This document shows positions 44,431-53,107 of a DNA stretch of 64,000 bases, piece after piece. Each line of letters starts with the position of its first letter. Within the stretch, counting starts at the first letter, position 1. Both the position numbers and the translations under genes were made by a program. The notes under the pieces were generated by a model, which had not been told where the DNA came from, did no database searches, and saw only the letters and a list, made by a program, of their open reading frames with translations. The stretch is from an uncultured Methylococcaceae bacterium (GTDB lineage: Bacteria; Pseudomonadota; Gammaproteobacteria; Methylococcales; Methylococcaceae), in assembly GCA_903934875.1 (NCBI GenBank), contig CAIZPP010000067.1:1-64000 (forward strand), written 5' to 3'.

Positions 44431-44579
44431 GGTGCGTGAGGGTGCGATTAAACGTGATGCAGACGAATCGGGCAGTCTTTGAATTTACACTGGGAGTGCA
44501 AGGCCTGCCTTGCCTTTAGATGCCTGCGCAAGGCAGGCCTTGCACTCCCGCATCACTTTTAATCGCACCCGGTGCGTGA
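44431..44579. mobile_element. MITE with 9-bp target duplication
   Basis: The element spans 44440-44570 (131 bp). The ends GGGTGCGATTAAACGTGATG and CATCACTTTTAATCGCACCC are inverted with one mismatch. The direct repeat GGTGCGTGA flanks it at 44431-44439 and 44571-44579. The interior hairpin GGGAGTGCAAGGCCTGCC/GGCAGGCCTTGCACTCCC is a second inverted repeat. It ends just past the response regulator stop codon. Confidence 0.82.
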
Positions 44580-44580
44580 C

Positions 44581-45228
44581 TCAGTCCTTGACTATCCCCT
44601 GCTGCAAGGCCAATCTTGCCATCTCCGCTGTCGTGTTAACGCCCAGCTTGCTTTTGATCAAGGTGCTGTAATTGGACGCGGTTTTATAGCTGAGGCGAAG
44701 CTCCAAAGCAATTTCACGCGGGGTGCGGCCTTGGGCCAACAGGCAAAAAACATCAAACTCGCGCGCGGACAGGGTTTGCAAGTTTGCGCTCGCGTCTAGC
44801 CCCGCCCCCTTTTTCAGCACTAGGCGCTGGGCGATTTCCCGTTCTATGTAGCGCTCGTCGCGGGCGACAGCCAATACGGCTTCCACCAAGATTTCCGGTG
44901 CGCAACTTTTCATGATGTAGCCGGAAGCACCGGCTTCCAATGCCCGCTCGGCGTAGACGGTTTCGTCATGGATGCTGAAAGCGAGGATGCGGGCCTCGGG
45001 GTCGCGGGCGCGAATGCGCCGGATCGCGGCCAAGCCGCCCATGCCCGGCATGGACAAATCCATAACCACCACATCCGGTTGGCACTCGGCATAAAACTGG
45101 CAGGCTTCCTCACCGCGCTCGGCTTCGCGCACGATTTCAATCTGGCTAGACTGGCTTAGCAATAAGCGATAACCGGCACGAACCACCGCGTGGTCGTCCA
45201 CCAGCATGACGGTAATTTTTCTATTCAT
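44581..45228 (-). CDS. NarL/FixJ-type response regulator
   Basis: 215 residues. The N-terminal receiver has the phosphorylation site VVMDLSMPGMGG (Asp near residue 55) and the conserved Lys in SGYIMKSCAP. The C-terminal LuxR-type HTH is LSAREFDVFCLLAQGRTPREI and the following recognition helix. The partner is the upstream histidine kinase. The ATG lies 5 nt from a full CAGC-box element, which fills the junction with the kinase gene. No separate Shine-Dalgarno sequence is visible. The regulated genes are unknown; the cus operon diverges about 1.8 kb away. Confidence 0.92.
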   Translation of the reverse strand: MNRKITVMLVDDHAVVRAGYRLLLSQSSQIEIVREAERGEEACQFYAECQPDVVVMDLSMPGMGGLAAIRRIRARDPEARILAFSIHDETVYAERALEAGASGYIMKSCAPEILVEAVLAVARDERYIEREIAQRLVLKKGAGLDASANLQTLSAREFDVFCLLAQGRTPREIALELRLSYKTASNYSTLIKSKLGVNTTAEMARLALQQGIVKD

Positions 45229-45233
45229 CCAGC

Positions 45234-45355
45234 TACAGCGTTTTCAACATCAAAGAGTTACTTGATAGTAGGTATGGTAGCGCAGGTTATTCGATTAACC
45301 TGAAGGGTTCACTGAATATCAGTTTTAGGAATTTTTTAAGGATGAAAACGCTGTA
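45234..45355 (+). repeat. CAGC-box element, full copy inside the kinase-regulator operon
   Basis: 122 bp from TACAGCGTTTTCAACATC to AAGGATGAAAACGCTGTA, with core GGTTATTCGATTAACCTG. It overlaps the last ten codons of the kinase gene, including its stop, and ends 5 nt before the regulator ATG. It is therefore the whole intercistronic region of the operon. Confidence 0.87.
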
Positions 45356-46656
45356 ATTTGCAGGCTGACACCCTGGCCCGGTGCGGTTTGCAAACTCAAG
45401 CGGCCATTCATGCTAGCCACCCGCTCATGGATGCCGTGCAGGCCGAAACCCGTCCTAGGCAATGCCGGATCGAAACCTATGCCATCATCAGCGATTGCCA
45501 ACAGTAGGCAACCGACTTCCGTTAGGCCTAGTTCAATGCGGACAGTTTTGGCCTCGGAGTGTTTGGAAACATTCGTCAAACTTTCCTGCACGATGCGGAA
45601 CAGATGTATCTTCGCACTGCCAATGCACTCCTCCACCCTGTCGTCGAGCCTGAAATGTATACCAATCTCCGGGTGGCGGGCTTGCCAATTTTCAATCAGG
45701 TCTTGCAGTGAAGGAATCAAACCCAATTCATCCAGCATCAGGGGGTGTAAGCGGCGCATCATCCCACGTACCACGCCAAACAAGCGGTCACATTGGTCCA
45801 TGATGATTTGGGCGGCCAGATTGCCCGGTTCCCCTTCTTTACCTATATTACGCAGAACCGCAGCCATCGCCTTGATGGCGCTGAGCGATTGGCCTAGTTC
45901 ATCGTGCAATTCCTGGGCAAGATAGCGTCGCTCGTCTTCCTGTACCCTTAGGGAATGGCTGGTGAGTGCGTGGTTTTCGTCGCGTGACTTCGCCAAAGCC
46001 TGGGCCATGTGGTTGAACGCGGCGGAAATGCGGTTAAATTCCGACAGATCGAAATGCGGCAAACGCTTGCCGTAGTCGCCTTGCTCGATATCCTCCATGC
46101 CCGCTAGGATATGGCCCACGGATTTGAAGGCCCGCCCCAACGTGATGTGGACCAAGGCAGAGACCGCTGCCGCCAAGGCCAGCATGAACATCAGAAAACT
46201 CCGTGCCTCAATCCAAGCCTCGGAGATTTCATCCGCTGGATTGGCTTCGATGACGATGCGGACAGGCTCGCCTTCGCTACCCGCCACTACTTTTTCCCCC
46301 ACCGTCAAGGCCGGTGTCACCGCCCAAGCGAACCAAGCCGGAGCAAGGCTTGCGGCTTGCTTGGGCGCATCACGGGACACGTCGATCAGTGATTGCGGTG
46401 ACTGCCGCACCTGTATGCGCAAATGGCGGATTTTCTCCATCCGCCCCAGTTCGGTGAGCCAAATCTGCAATGCCTGCTGTCGGCCCGCACCGTGGGCAAA
46501 GCCCGCATCCACCAGTTGCAGCGCCATATTGACGGAAGCACGCACGTCTTCCAGCACTGACCGGCGGGCGTTGTGGACGACAAATAAGGTGCCCACGCCG
46601 ACGATAATCAGCACAGTTAGCGCAATCATTAAATTCAGGCGGAATCGCAAACTCAA
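45325..46656 (-). CDS. Membrane histidine kinase (HisKA_3/NarX-like class)
   Basis: 443 residues. Membrane helices at about residues 8-30 and 155-180 flank a short periplasmic sensor region. A HAMP segment follows, then the HisKA_3 phosphoacceptor site LAQELHDELGQSLSAIKAM. The ATP-binding domain ends with DDGIGFDPALP and GFGLHGIHERV. It pairs with the downstream NarL-type regulator. The last residues TAFSSLKNS and the TAA stop are encoded by the CAGC-box element, so the native C terminus has been replaced or extended after the conserved LQI strand. Confidence 0.9.
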   Translation of the reverse strand: MSLRFRLNLMIALTVLIIVGVGTLFVVHNARRSVLEDVRASVNMALQLVDAGFAHGAGRQQALQIWLTELGRMEKIRHLRIQVRQSPQSLIDVSRDAPKQAASLAPAWFAWAVTPALTVGEKVVAGSEGEPVRIVIEANPADEISEAWIEARSFLMFMLALAAAVSALVHITLGRAFKSVGHILAGMEDIEQGDYGKRLPHFDLSEFNRISAAFNHMAQALAKSRDENHALTSHSLRVQEDERRYLAQELHDELGQSLSAIKAMAAVLRNIGKEGEPGNLAAQIIMDQCDRLFGVVRGMMRRLHPLMLDELGLIPSLQDLIENWQARHPEIGIHFRLDDRVEECIGSAKIHLFRIVQESLTNVSKHSEAKTVRIELGLTEVGCLLLAIADDGIGFDPALPRTGFGLHGIHERVASMNGRLSLQTAPGQGVSLQITAFSSLKNS

Positions 46657-46732
46657 GGCCGGTCAGAATAAACGAGAGTAATAATTTCCAGCATTGTAGC
46701 CAAACTTGCGCGGATTCCCTATCATCATGACA

Positions 46733-46840
46733 ACTTACTCCCTTATCACTCTAAAAATGGTTGTTAAAGATGAAAACGCTTTAGATAAAGATTTTACCAT
46801 GCTGAATACATAGTAACTCTTTGATGTTGCGAACGCTGTA
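46733..46840. repeat. Composite of MITE fragment and CAGC-box parts
   Basis: ACTCCCTTATCACTCTAA at 46736-46754 is the end of the nested element family of 21796-21946. It is followed by TTAAAGATGAAAACGCTTTA (tail) and at 46811-46840 by TAACTCTTTGATGTTGCGAA then CGCTGTA (head). The order suggests successive insertion and deletion. It lies between the kinase gene start and the cus operon. Confidence 0.65.
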
Positions 46841-46865
46841 TGCTAAAATCGACTCAAGTGTTGAT

Positions 46866-46935
46866 TAGACTTTATCGGAAAACTTCCATTGAATCAGCGC
46901 TCGTGCGGCCAGCAACTTGGTTTCCGATCAAGGGG
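46866..46935. mobile_element. MITE-like palindrome, TAGACTTTATCGG family, copy 2
   Basis: Left end TAGACTTTATCGGAAAAC is well conserved. The right end GGTTTCCGATCAAGGGGTTT is decayed and has lost its terminal TA. It sits about 125 bp before cusC. Confidence 0.65.
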
Positions 46936-47061
46936 TTTTAATATGTTACCGCTTCTGCACCCTTCTGAGCTTGCCGCCTCTTTATGGCCGTGCGTCCTCT
47001 GACGCGACTAAAAAGAACTTCCTCGCCTTGCGGAAGTGTTCCCATTGAGAGGAGAAACTGA

Positions 47062-48363
47062 ATGCCTTCCCGCCATCATCTTCCGCGATGCGCCTTGTCC
47101 GCATCGGTGGCCTTGCTTTATTGCCTTGCGCTGTATCCGGTTAGCCCGCTAGCCGATGAGCCGTGGCTGACGCTACAACAATCCGTCGAACAAGCTTTGG
47201 CTGGCAATCCAAGCATTGCCGAAATCAAATCCCGGGCCGATTCCTTGGCCGCCATTACTTCACAGGAAGGCGCACTGCCTGATCCAACCCTGAGCTTCGG
47301 CATGCTCAATGTGCCAACGCGCAGTTTCAATCTGCAGAAAGAGGACATGACCATGGTCGAAGTGGGCCTCAGCCAGACAATTCCATTCCCTGGCAAACTT
47401 GCCTTAAAGGAAAAAGCGGCTGAGCATGCGGCCTTGGCTGCCGCCTCCTCAGTGGAACAAGTGCGCTTGCGTTTGGCGCGGGATGTCAAAAAAGCATGGT
47501 GGAGGCTGTTTTACTATGATCGCGCATTGGACATCATTGATGAAACCGGGAATTATCTCCAACAACTGGTTGACGCCGCCCAAGCCAAATACAAGACCGG
47601 GCAAGGCGCTCAGCAAGATGTCTTGCTGGCTCAATTGGAACTATCCAAATTGAAGGACGAGAAACTGGAATTGACCGGCATGCGCCATCAGGAAAATATC
47701 CAACTCAATGTCCTGCTTAACCGCAACCTTGATGCCCAGGCTAGGATACCCCGGCAAGTGGAAACAAAGCTGCCCGAGCTTGCCGGTGCGGCGTTGCAAG
47801 AAAAGGCGACGCGATCCAGCCCGCTGTTCGCGCAGCACCAAAATATGCTGGATGCGGCCAGAACCAGAGTCGAACTGGCAAATAAGGACTTTTTTCCCGA
47901 CCTGACTGTCGGCAGTAGCTATGCCTTTAGACAAAATTCGCCTGATGGATTGACACGCAGTGATTTCCTCAGCGTCAATCTAAGTATCAATCTACCCATT
48001 TATGCACAGCAGAAACAGGCGAAGGCAGTCGACCAACGGCGTAGCGAACTCCTGCAAGAACAGTATTCCTTGCAAGACGAGCACAACAAGATGCACGGTG
48101 AAATTGCTGCCAAAACTGCCGAATACAGGCATTCTCGGGACAGGCTAGCCTTGTTTGAACATGAAATCATCCCACAGGCAGAGCAGACCATCCGTTCGCT
48201 GACGGCAGGCTATCAGCTTGGCAAAACGGATTTCTCCGACTTGTTGCGGGCACAAATGACGCTGTTCCAGTATCAAAGCCAATACTGGCAAGCGTTGACC
48301 CGAACCCAACAACTATTGGCTGAATTGTCCGTCATGGTTGGCGAGGAAGTCGGGGATGACTAG
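47062..48363 (+). CDS. cusC: TolC-family outer membrane efflux protein (CusC-like)
   Basis: 433-residue outer membrane channel with a signal peptide (about residues 1-31, cleavage near LADEP). The two repeated helical-hairpin regions of the OEP family are seen, for example KEKAAEHAALAAASSVEQVRLRLARD and RRSELLQEQYSLQDEHNKMH. No lipobox cysteine is seen, unlike Escherichia CusC. A good ribosome binding site, GAGAGGAGA, lies 7 nt upstream. It is first of three genes of a heavy-metal RND efflux operon and ends 8 bp inside cusB. Confidence 0.88.
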   Translation: MPSRHHLPRCALSASVALLYCLALYPVSPLADEPWLTLQQSVEQALAGNPSIAEIKSRADSLAAITSQEGALPDPTLSFGMLNVPTRSFNLQKEDMTMVEVGLSQTIPFPGKLALKEKAAEHAALAAASSVEQVRLRLARDVKKAWWRLFYYDRALDIIDETGNYLQQLVDAAQAKYKTGQGAQQDVLLAQLELSKLKDEKLELTGMRHQENIQLNVLLNRNLDAQARIPRQVETKLPELAGAALQEKATRSSPLFAQHQNMLDAARTRVELANKDFFPDLTVGSSYAFRQNSPDGLTRSDFLSVNLSINLPIYAQQKQAKAVDQRRSELLQEQYSLQDEHNKMHGEIAAKTAEYRHSRDRLALFEHEIIPQAEQTIRSLTAGYQLGKTDFSDLLRAQMTLFQYQSQYWQALTRTQQLLAELSVMVGEEVGDD

Positions 48364-49798
48364 GCAAATAGTGCTGCTCTTGGCACTAGCCCTAGTTTTT
48401 GGCATGGGTGCCGGATACTGGCTCGCGCCCAGGCTAACACCACAGGCAAGCAGTGCTAGCCAACAGGACAATAAAAAGCCACTGTACTATCGCCACCCGA
48501 TGAACCCTAAAGTAACCTCGCCGGTACCATCCAAAGACGAGATGGGGATGGATTATCTGCCGGTATACGCGGAAGACTTGTCTCCATCCACACCAGTGAA
48601 CAAAGGCAAAATTCTGTATTACCGCCACCCGATGGGGGCTGCGGACACCTCGACTGTACCCAAAAAGGATGAGATGGGCATGGATTACCTACCCGTCTAC
48701 GAAAGTGAAGTGTCCAGTCAGCGGCAGATCAGCATCAGCCCGGAGAAGATTCAGAAACTTGGGGTCAAGACCGAAAAGGTGGGTATGCGCAAACTGGACC
48801 GCACCATCCGCGCACTCGGCAGCATCCAAGTCGATGAACGCCGCGTCCATGTGGTGACGGCGAAGTTCGAGGGCTGGATTCAGCGGCTGTATGTCAATGC
48901 CACCGGGCTTGCGCTTAAGCGCGGCCAGCCTTTAATGGAAGTTTTTAGCCCGGATTTGATTACCGCCCAACAGGAGTATCTCATTGCCAGGCAGGGTGAG
49001 GCCGCGCTAGGCACAGCGTCCTCCCAAGCCCAGGCGACAGCGCAGCAATTGTCCCGAAACGCCTTGCAACGCCTGCATTTTTGGGATATAGCGCCCGCCC
49101 AATTGGAACAACTGCAAGCACGGGGCACCGCGTTGGACACCCTGCCGCTGCTGTCAGCAGTGGACGGAGTGGTGTTGGAAAAACCGGCAGTGGAAGGGAT
49201 GCGCTTCATGCCGGGGGAACTGCTATTCCGCATCGCCGACTTGGACACGGTTTGGTTGTTAGTCGATGTCTACGAGCTGGATTTGGACGGGATCAAGACC
49301 GGGCAGACCGTCGCAGTGCATATCAACGCTTACCCCAAGCTAGTGTTTAAAGGACAGGTCAGCTTCATCTACCCTACCCTGTCCACGGAAACCCGGACTG
49401 CCAAGGTTCGCGTTGACTTGCCCAATGTCCACGGCCTGTTGAAACCGGGAATTTACGGCAGCGTCGCAATGACTGCGGTTGACGGGGCTGGCGAACGGCT
49501 GGCGGTGCCGGATTCGGCGGTAATCGATAGCGGAACCCAGCAAGTGGTGCTGGTGCAATTGAACGAGGGACGTTTTGAGCCGCGAGTGGTGATGCTCGGT
49601 CGCCAGGCCGATGGCTATGTCGAGGTTCTGGGTGGAGTTGGGAACGGTGAGAGCGTGGTGACCAGCGCCAATTTTCTGATTGATGCCGAGAGCAACCTCA
49701 AAGGTGCCTTAGACGGGCTGGGTTCGCCCAAACCCCAAAAGGAGAGCGGCAAAGCCTTAGCTGAACCGCTGCCGCCGCAACATCAGCACAGGGAATAG
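48356..49798 (+). CDS. cusB: Heavy-metal RND periplasmic adaptor (CusB-like) with two metal-binding domains
   Basis: About 480 residues from the ATG at 48356 with GAGGAAG upstream; a TTG at 48338 is less likely. An N-terminal signal-anchor helix is followed by two tandem heavy-metal binding domains. Each shows YYRHPM at its start and KDEMGMDYLPVY at its end. Barrel-sandwich and beta-barrel adaptor domains follow (ALGSIQVDERRVHVVTAKF, LLVDVYELDLDGIKTGQTV). The C terminus is Gln/His-rich (PPQHQHRE). The adaptor passes Cu(I) or Ag(I) to CusA. Tandem rather than single domains may raise binding capacity. Confidence 0.9.
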   Translation: MTRQIVLLLALALVFGMGAGYWLAPRLTPQASSASQQDNKKPLYYRHPMNPKVTSPVPSKDEMGMDYLPVYAEDLSPSTPVNKGKILYYRHPMGAADTSTVPKKDEMGMDYLPVYESEVSSQRQISISPEKIQKLGVKTEKVGMRKLDRTIRALGSIQVDERRVHVVTAKFEGWIQRLYVNATGLALKRGQPLMEVFSPDLITAQQEYLIARQGEAALGTASSQAQATAQQLSRNALQRLHFWDIAPAQLEQLQARGTALDTLPLLSAVDGVVLEKPAVEGMRFMPGELLFRIADLDTVWLLVDVYELDLDGIKTGQTVAVHINAYPKLVFKGQVSFIYPTLSTETRTAKVRVDLPNVHGLLKPGIYGSVAMTAVDGAGERLAVPDSAVIDSGTQQVVLVQLNEGRFEPRVVMLGRQADGYVEVLGGVGNGESVVTSANFLIDAESNLKGALDGLGSPKPQKESGKALAEPLPPQHQHRE

Positions 49799-49803
49799 TT
49801 CGC

Positions 49804-52800
49804 ATGTTGGACCGTGTCATTGCGTGGTCGTTGCGAAACGTGTTTCTGGTTTTATTAATGACCTTGTCTGTCGTTGGCGGCGGCATTTACGCAGTGTTAA
49901 AGATGCCGCTGGATGCGCTGCCGGATTTGTCCGATGCCCAAGTGATCGTCTACACCGAATACCCAGGGCAAGCCCCCCAAGTGGTCGAGGACCAGGTTAC
50001 CTATCCCTTGACGACGGCGATGCTCAGTGTGCCGCGCTCCAAGGTGGTGCGCGGATTTTCCTTCTTCGGCGCATCTTTCGTTTATGTGATATTTGAGGAC
50101 GGCACAGATATTTACTGGGCGCGGTCGCGGGTGTTGGAGTATCTTAATTTTGCATCGGGCAGGTTGCCGCGTGGTGTGACACCGCAATTGGGACCGGATG
50201 CCACTGGGGTCGGCTGGGTGTACCAATATGTCATCCTCGGGCGGGATTTTTCCTTGGCCGAGCTGCGCACACTGCAAGACTGGTTCGTCCGTTATCAACT
50301 GACCAAGGCCCAAGGCGTGTCCGAGGTCGCCAGTATCGGCGGCTTTGTCCAACAGTATCAAGTGACCATTGATCCGCACAAGATGCAAGCGTATGGGGTT
50401 TCCCTAAAAACCTTGACGGAAGCCCTGCGCAACGGCAATCGTGACGTGGGCGGACGGGTCGTGGAACTGGCGGAAACCGAATACATGGTGCGCGGGCGCG
50501 GCTATCTGCGCGGCAAGTCCGATTTGGAGCGCTTGGTGCTGAAGGCCGAAAAGGGCATACCGGTCTTGGTGCGGGATGTGGCAAGGGTGGAATTGGTGCC
50601 CGATGAGCGGCGGGGCATCACCGAATTGAATGGCGAGGGCGAAGCCGTATCCGGCATTGCCATTGCCCGTTATGGGCAAAACGCCTTGGATGTTATCCAA
50701 AACATCAAGTCCAGGCTAGAGGAGATTACCGCCGGGCTGCCTGCCGGGGTTCAAATCCAATCGGTCTATGACCGTTCTGAGTTGATCCTCCGCGCCATAG
50801 ACAACCTGCGCCGCACCCTGTTGGAGGAGTGCGCGGTCGTCGCGGCAATCTGTGTGATTTTCCTGCTGCACCTGCGCAGCGCCTTGGTGGCGATCATCAT
50901 GTTGCCGGTCGGCGTGTTGATTGCCTTCATCGTCATGCATCTGTTAGGGATGAACTCCAACATCATGAGCCTAGGCGGCATTGCCATTGCCATCGGCGCG
51001 ATGGTGGATGCCGCCATCGTGATGATCGAGAATGCCCATAAGCATTTGGAACGCCACAACTCCCCTCTCCCCTCGGGAGAGGGGGTGGGTGTGAGGGCTT
51101 TATCACGCTTCGACATCTTGCTGAAAGCCTGCCAAGAGGTAGGCCCGCCTTTATTTTTCAGCCTGCTCATCATCACCGTGTCTTTCCTGCCGGTCTTCAC
51201 CTTGGAAGCGCAGGAGGGCAGGATGTTCCAACCGCTGGCCTATACCAAGACCTTTGCGATGGCCGGCGCGGCGCTGTTGTCGCTGACTTTGGTTCCGGTG
51301 TTGATGTTGCTATTTGTGCGCGGCAAGATACTCGCCGAGCAACAAAACCCCGTCAACCAGATATTGCTATGGTTCTACCGGCCAGTCATCGCCTGGGTCA
51401 TGCGCTGGAAGACGCTCACGCTTGCGCTGGCCCTGCTGGCAGTCGGGCTGACTTGGTATCCTGCCTCCCGCTTGGGTGGCGAATTTATGCCCACCCTGAA
51501 CGAAGGCACCCTGCTGTTCATGCCGCAAACCCTGCCGGGGCTTTCGGTGACTAAGGCCGCGCAGTTGCTACAAACCCAAGACCGGATCATTAAGCGCTTC
51601 CCCGAGGTGGAGTCGGTGTTTGGCAAAGCCGGACGGGCGTTGACCGCGACCGACCCGGCCCCGTTGGAAATGTCGGAAACCATCGTCAACCTCAAGCCGG
51701 AATCAGCCTGGCGGCCAGGCATGACGGTGGACAAGCTGATCGCCGAAATGGACTTGGCCTTGCAAATCCCCGGTGTCAGCAACGCCTGGACCATGCCGAT
51801 TAAAAACCGCATCGACATGTTGGCGACCGGGATACGCACACCCATAGGCATCAAACTGTTCGGCAAGGATTTGGCGGAAATGGAGCGTTTGGCCCAACAG
51901 ATCGAGCAGGCGGTCAAAAACGTCCCCGGCACGACCAGCGCCTATGCCGAGCGTATCACCGGAGGTTATTATCTAAATATCGACCCGGATTATGATGCCC
52001 TTGCCCGCTATGGCTTGCCCATCGGTGACGTGCAAGACCTCATTGCCAGCGCCATAGGCGGGGAGACGGTGACCACCATGGTCGAGGGTCGCGAGCGGTT
52101 CGGGGTGATCGTGCGCTACCCCAGAGAACTGCGTGACGACCCGCAAGGCATTGCAGCGCATGTGCTAGTGCCGACACCGCTAGGGCCTATGATCCCGCTC
52201 GGCCAACTGGCCCGCATTTCTTTAAGCAAGGGTCCGCCGGGGATACGCACGGAAAACGCGCTATTGTCTGCTTATATATTCGTCGATATGCGGGGCCGGG
52301 ATATCGCAGGCTATGTGGAGGATGCAAAACAGGCGGTAGGCCGGGAAGTCAAAATCCCTCCAGGTTACTTCATCACCTGGAGCGGCCAATTCGAGTATAT
52401 GGAACGGGCGAAACAGCGCTTGCAACTAGTCATACCGCTGACTTTATCCACTATTTTCATTCTGCTTTACCTCAACTTCGGACGTTTGACCGAGGCATTG
52501 ATCGTCATGCTGTCCGTGCCATTCGCACTGGTCGGCGGCATCTGGCTGCTGTGGTGGCTAAATTACAATATCAGCGTTGCCGTCGGAGTCGGCTTCATCG
52601 CACTGGCCGGGGTCGCCGCCGAAACCGGTGTGGTGATGCTGATTTATCTGGATCAGGCTTACCAAACCCACTGCCAGCGCTGCCAGTTGGAAGGGCGGGA
52701 GTTTACCCAAAGTGACCTTTATGCCGCGTTGATGGCCGGGGCGGCGGAACGCTTGCGCCCGAAGATGATGACCGTGGCGGCGATCATGGCAGGCTTATTG

Positions 52801-52980
52801 CCCATCCTATGGAGCCACGGCACGGGTTCGGAAGTCATGCGCCGCATCGCCGCGCCTATGGTGGGCGGGATGGTCTCATCCACCTTGCTGACCTTGATTG
52901 TGATTCCGGCGATTTATGCGTTGGTGAAGGGGTATTCTCTGAAAAAAGCTCAACGTTTCAGCGTCTTCAATTCAAAATAG
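49804..52980 (+). CDS. cusA: CusA/CzcA-family heavy-metal RND efflux pump
   Basis: 1058-residue proton-driven inner-membrane pump with 12 expected membrane helices. Family signatures include GVGWVYQYVILGR, GGIAIAIGAMVDAAIVMIENAHKHLE in helix 4, and AALMAGAAERLRPKMMTV near the end. The neighbours, particularly the adaptor with two YHS-like metal domains, favour Cu/Ag over Zn/Co/Ni. A 39-bp intergenic-type hairpin repeat lies in frame at about 51058-51100. It encodes SPLPSGEGVGVRA in the cytoplasmic loop after helix 4, where length varies between relatives, so the pump is probably still functional. It is 5 bp after cusB. Confidence 0.92.
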   Translation: MLDRVIAWSLRNVFLVLLMTLSVVGGGIYAVLKMPLDALPDLSDAQVIVYTEYPGQAPQVVEDQVTYPLTTAMLSVPRSKVVRGFSFFGASFVYVIFEDGTDIYWARSRVLEYLNFASGRLPRGVTPQLGPDATGVGWVYQYVILGRDFSLAELRTLQDWFVRYQLTKAQGVSEVASIGGFVQQYQVTIDPHKMQAYGVSLKTLTEALRNGNRDVGGRVVELAETEYMVRGRGYLRGKSDLERLVLKAEKGIPVLVRDVARVELVPDERRGITELNGEGEAVSGIAIARYGQNALDVIQNIKSRLEEITAGLPAGVQIQSVYDRSELILRAIDNLRRTLLEECAVVAAICVIFLLHLRSALVAIIMLPVGVLIAFIVMHLLGMNSNIMSLGGIAIAIGAMVDAAIVMIENAHKHLERHNSPLPSGEGVGVRALSRFDILLKACQEVGPPLFFSLLIITVSFLPVFTLEAQEGRMFQPLAYTKTFAMAGAALLSLTLVPVLMLLFVRGKILAEQQNPVNQILLWFYRPVIAWVMRWKTLTLALALLAVGLTWYPASRLGGEFMPTLNEGTLLFMPQTLPGLSVTKAAQLLQTQDRIIKRFPEVESVFGKAGRALTATDPAPLEMSETIVNLKPESAWRPGMTVDKLIAEMDLALQIPGVSNAWTMPIKNRIDMLATGIRTPIGIKLFGKDLAEMERLAQQIEQAVKNVPGTTSAYAERITGGYYLNIDPDYDALARYGLPIGDVQDLIASAIGGETVTTMVEGRERFGVIVRYPRELRDDPQGIAAHVLVPTPLGPMIPLGQLARISLSKGPPGIRTENALLSAYIFVDMRGRDIAGYVEDAKQAVGREVKIPPGYFITWSGQFEYMERAKQRLQLVIPLTLSTIFILLYLNFGRLTEALIVMLSVPFALVGGIWLLWWLNYNISVAVGVGFIALAGVAAETGVVMLIYLDQAYQTHCQRCQLEGREFTQSDLYAALMAGAAERLRPKMMTVAAIMAGLLPILWSHGTGSEVMRRIAAPMVGGMVSSTLLTLIVIPAIYALVKGYSLKKAQRFSVFNSK
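51058..51102 (+). repeat. REP-like hairpin inserted in the cusA reading frame
   Basis: CCCCTCTCCCCTCGGGAGAG and the following GGGGTGGGTGTGAGGG form the type of hairpin normally found between genes. A CCTCTCCC-based hairpin occurs between genes at 56001-56028. Here it is translated without a stop. Confidence 0.8.
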
Positions 52981-53107
52981 TGTACTTGAAAGATTAGGCA
53001 GTCTACAGTCCCTCCGGGCTGGCCCAGATTATGAAGGCAAGCCATAACTGGTAATCGCCTATAGATGCTGCCTCGTTCGTGTTAGAATTGTGTGGGTTTC
53101 ATGTAAT

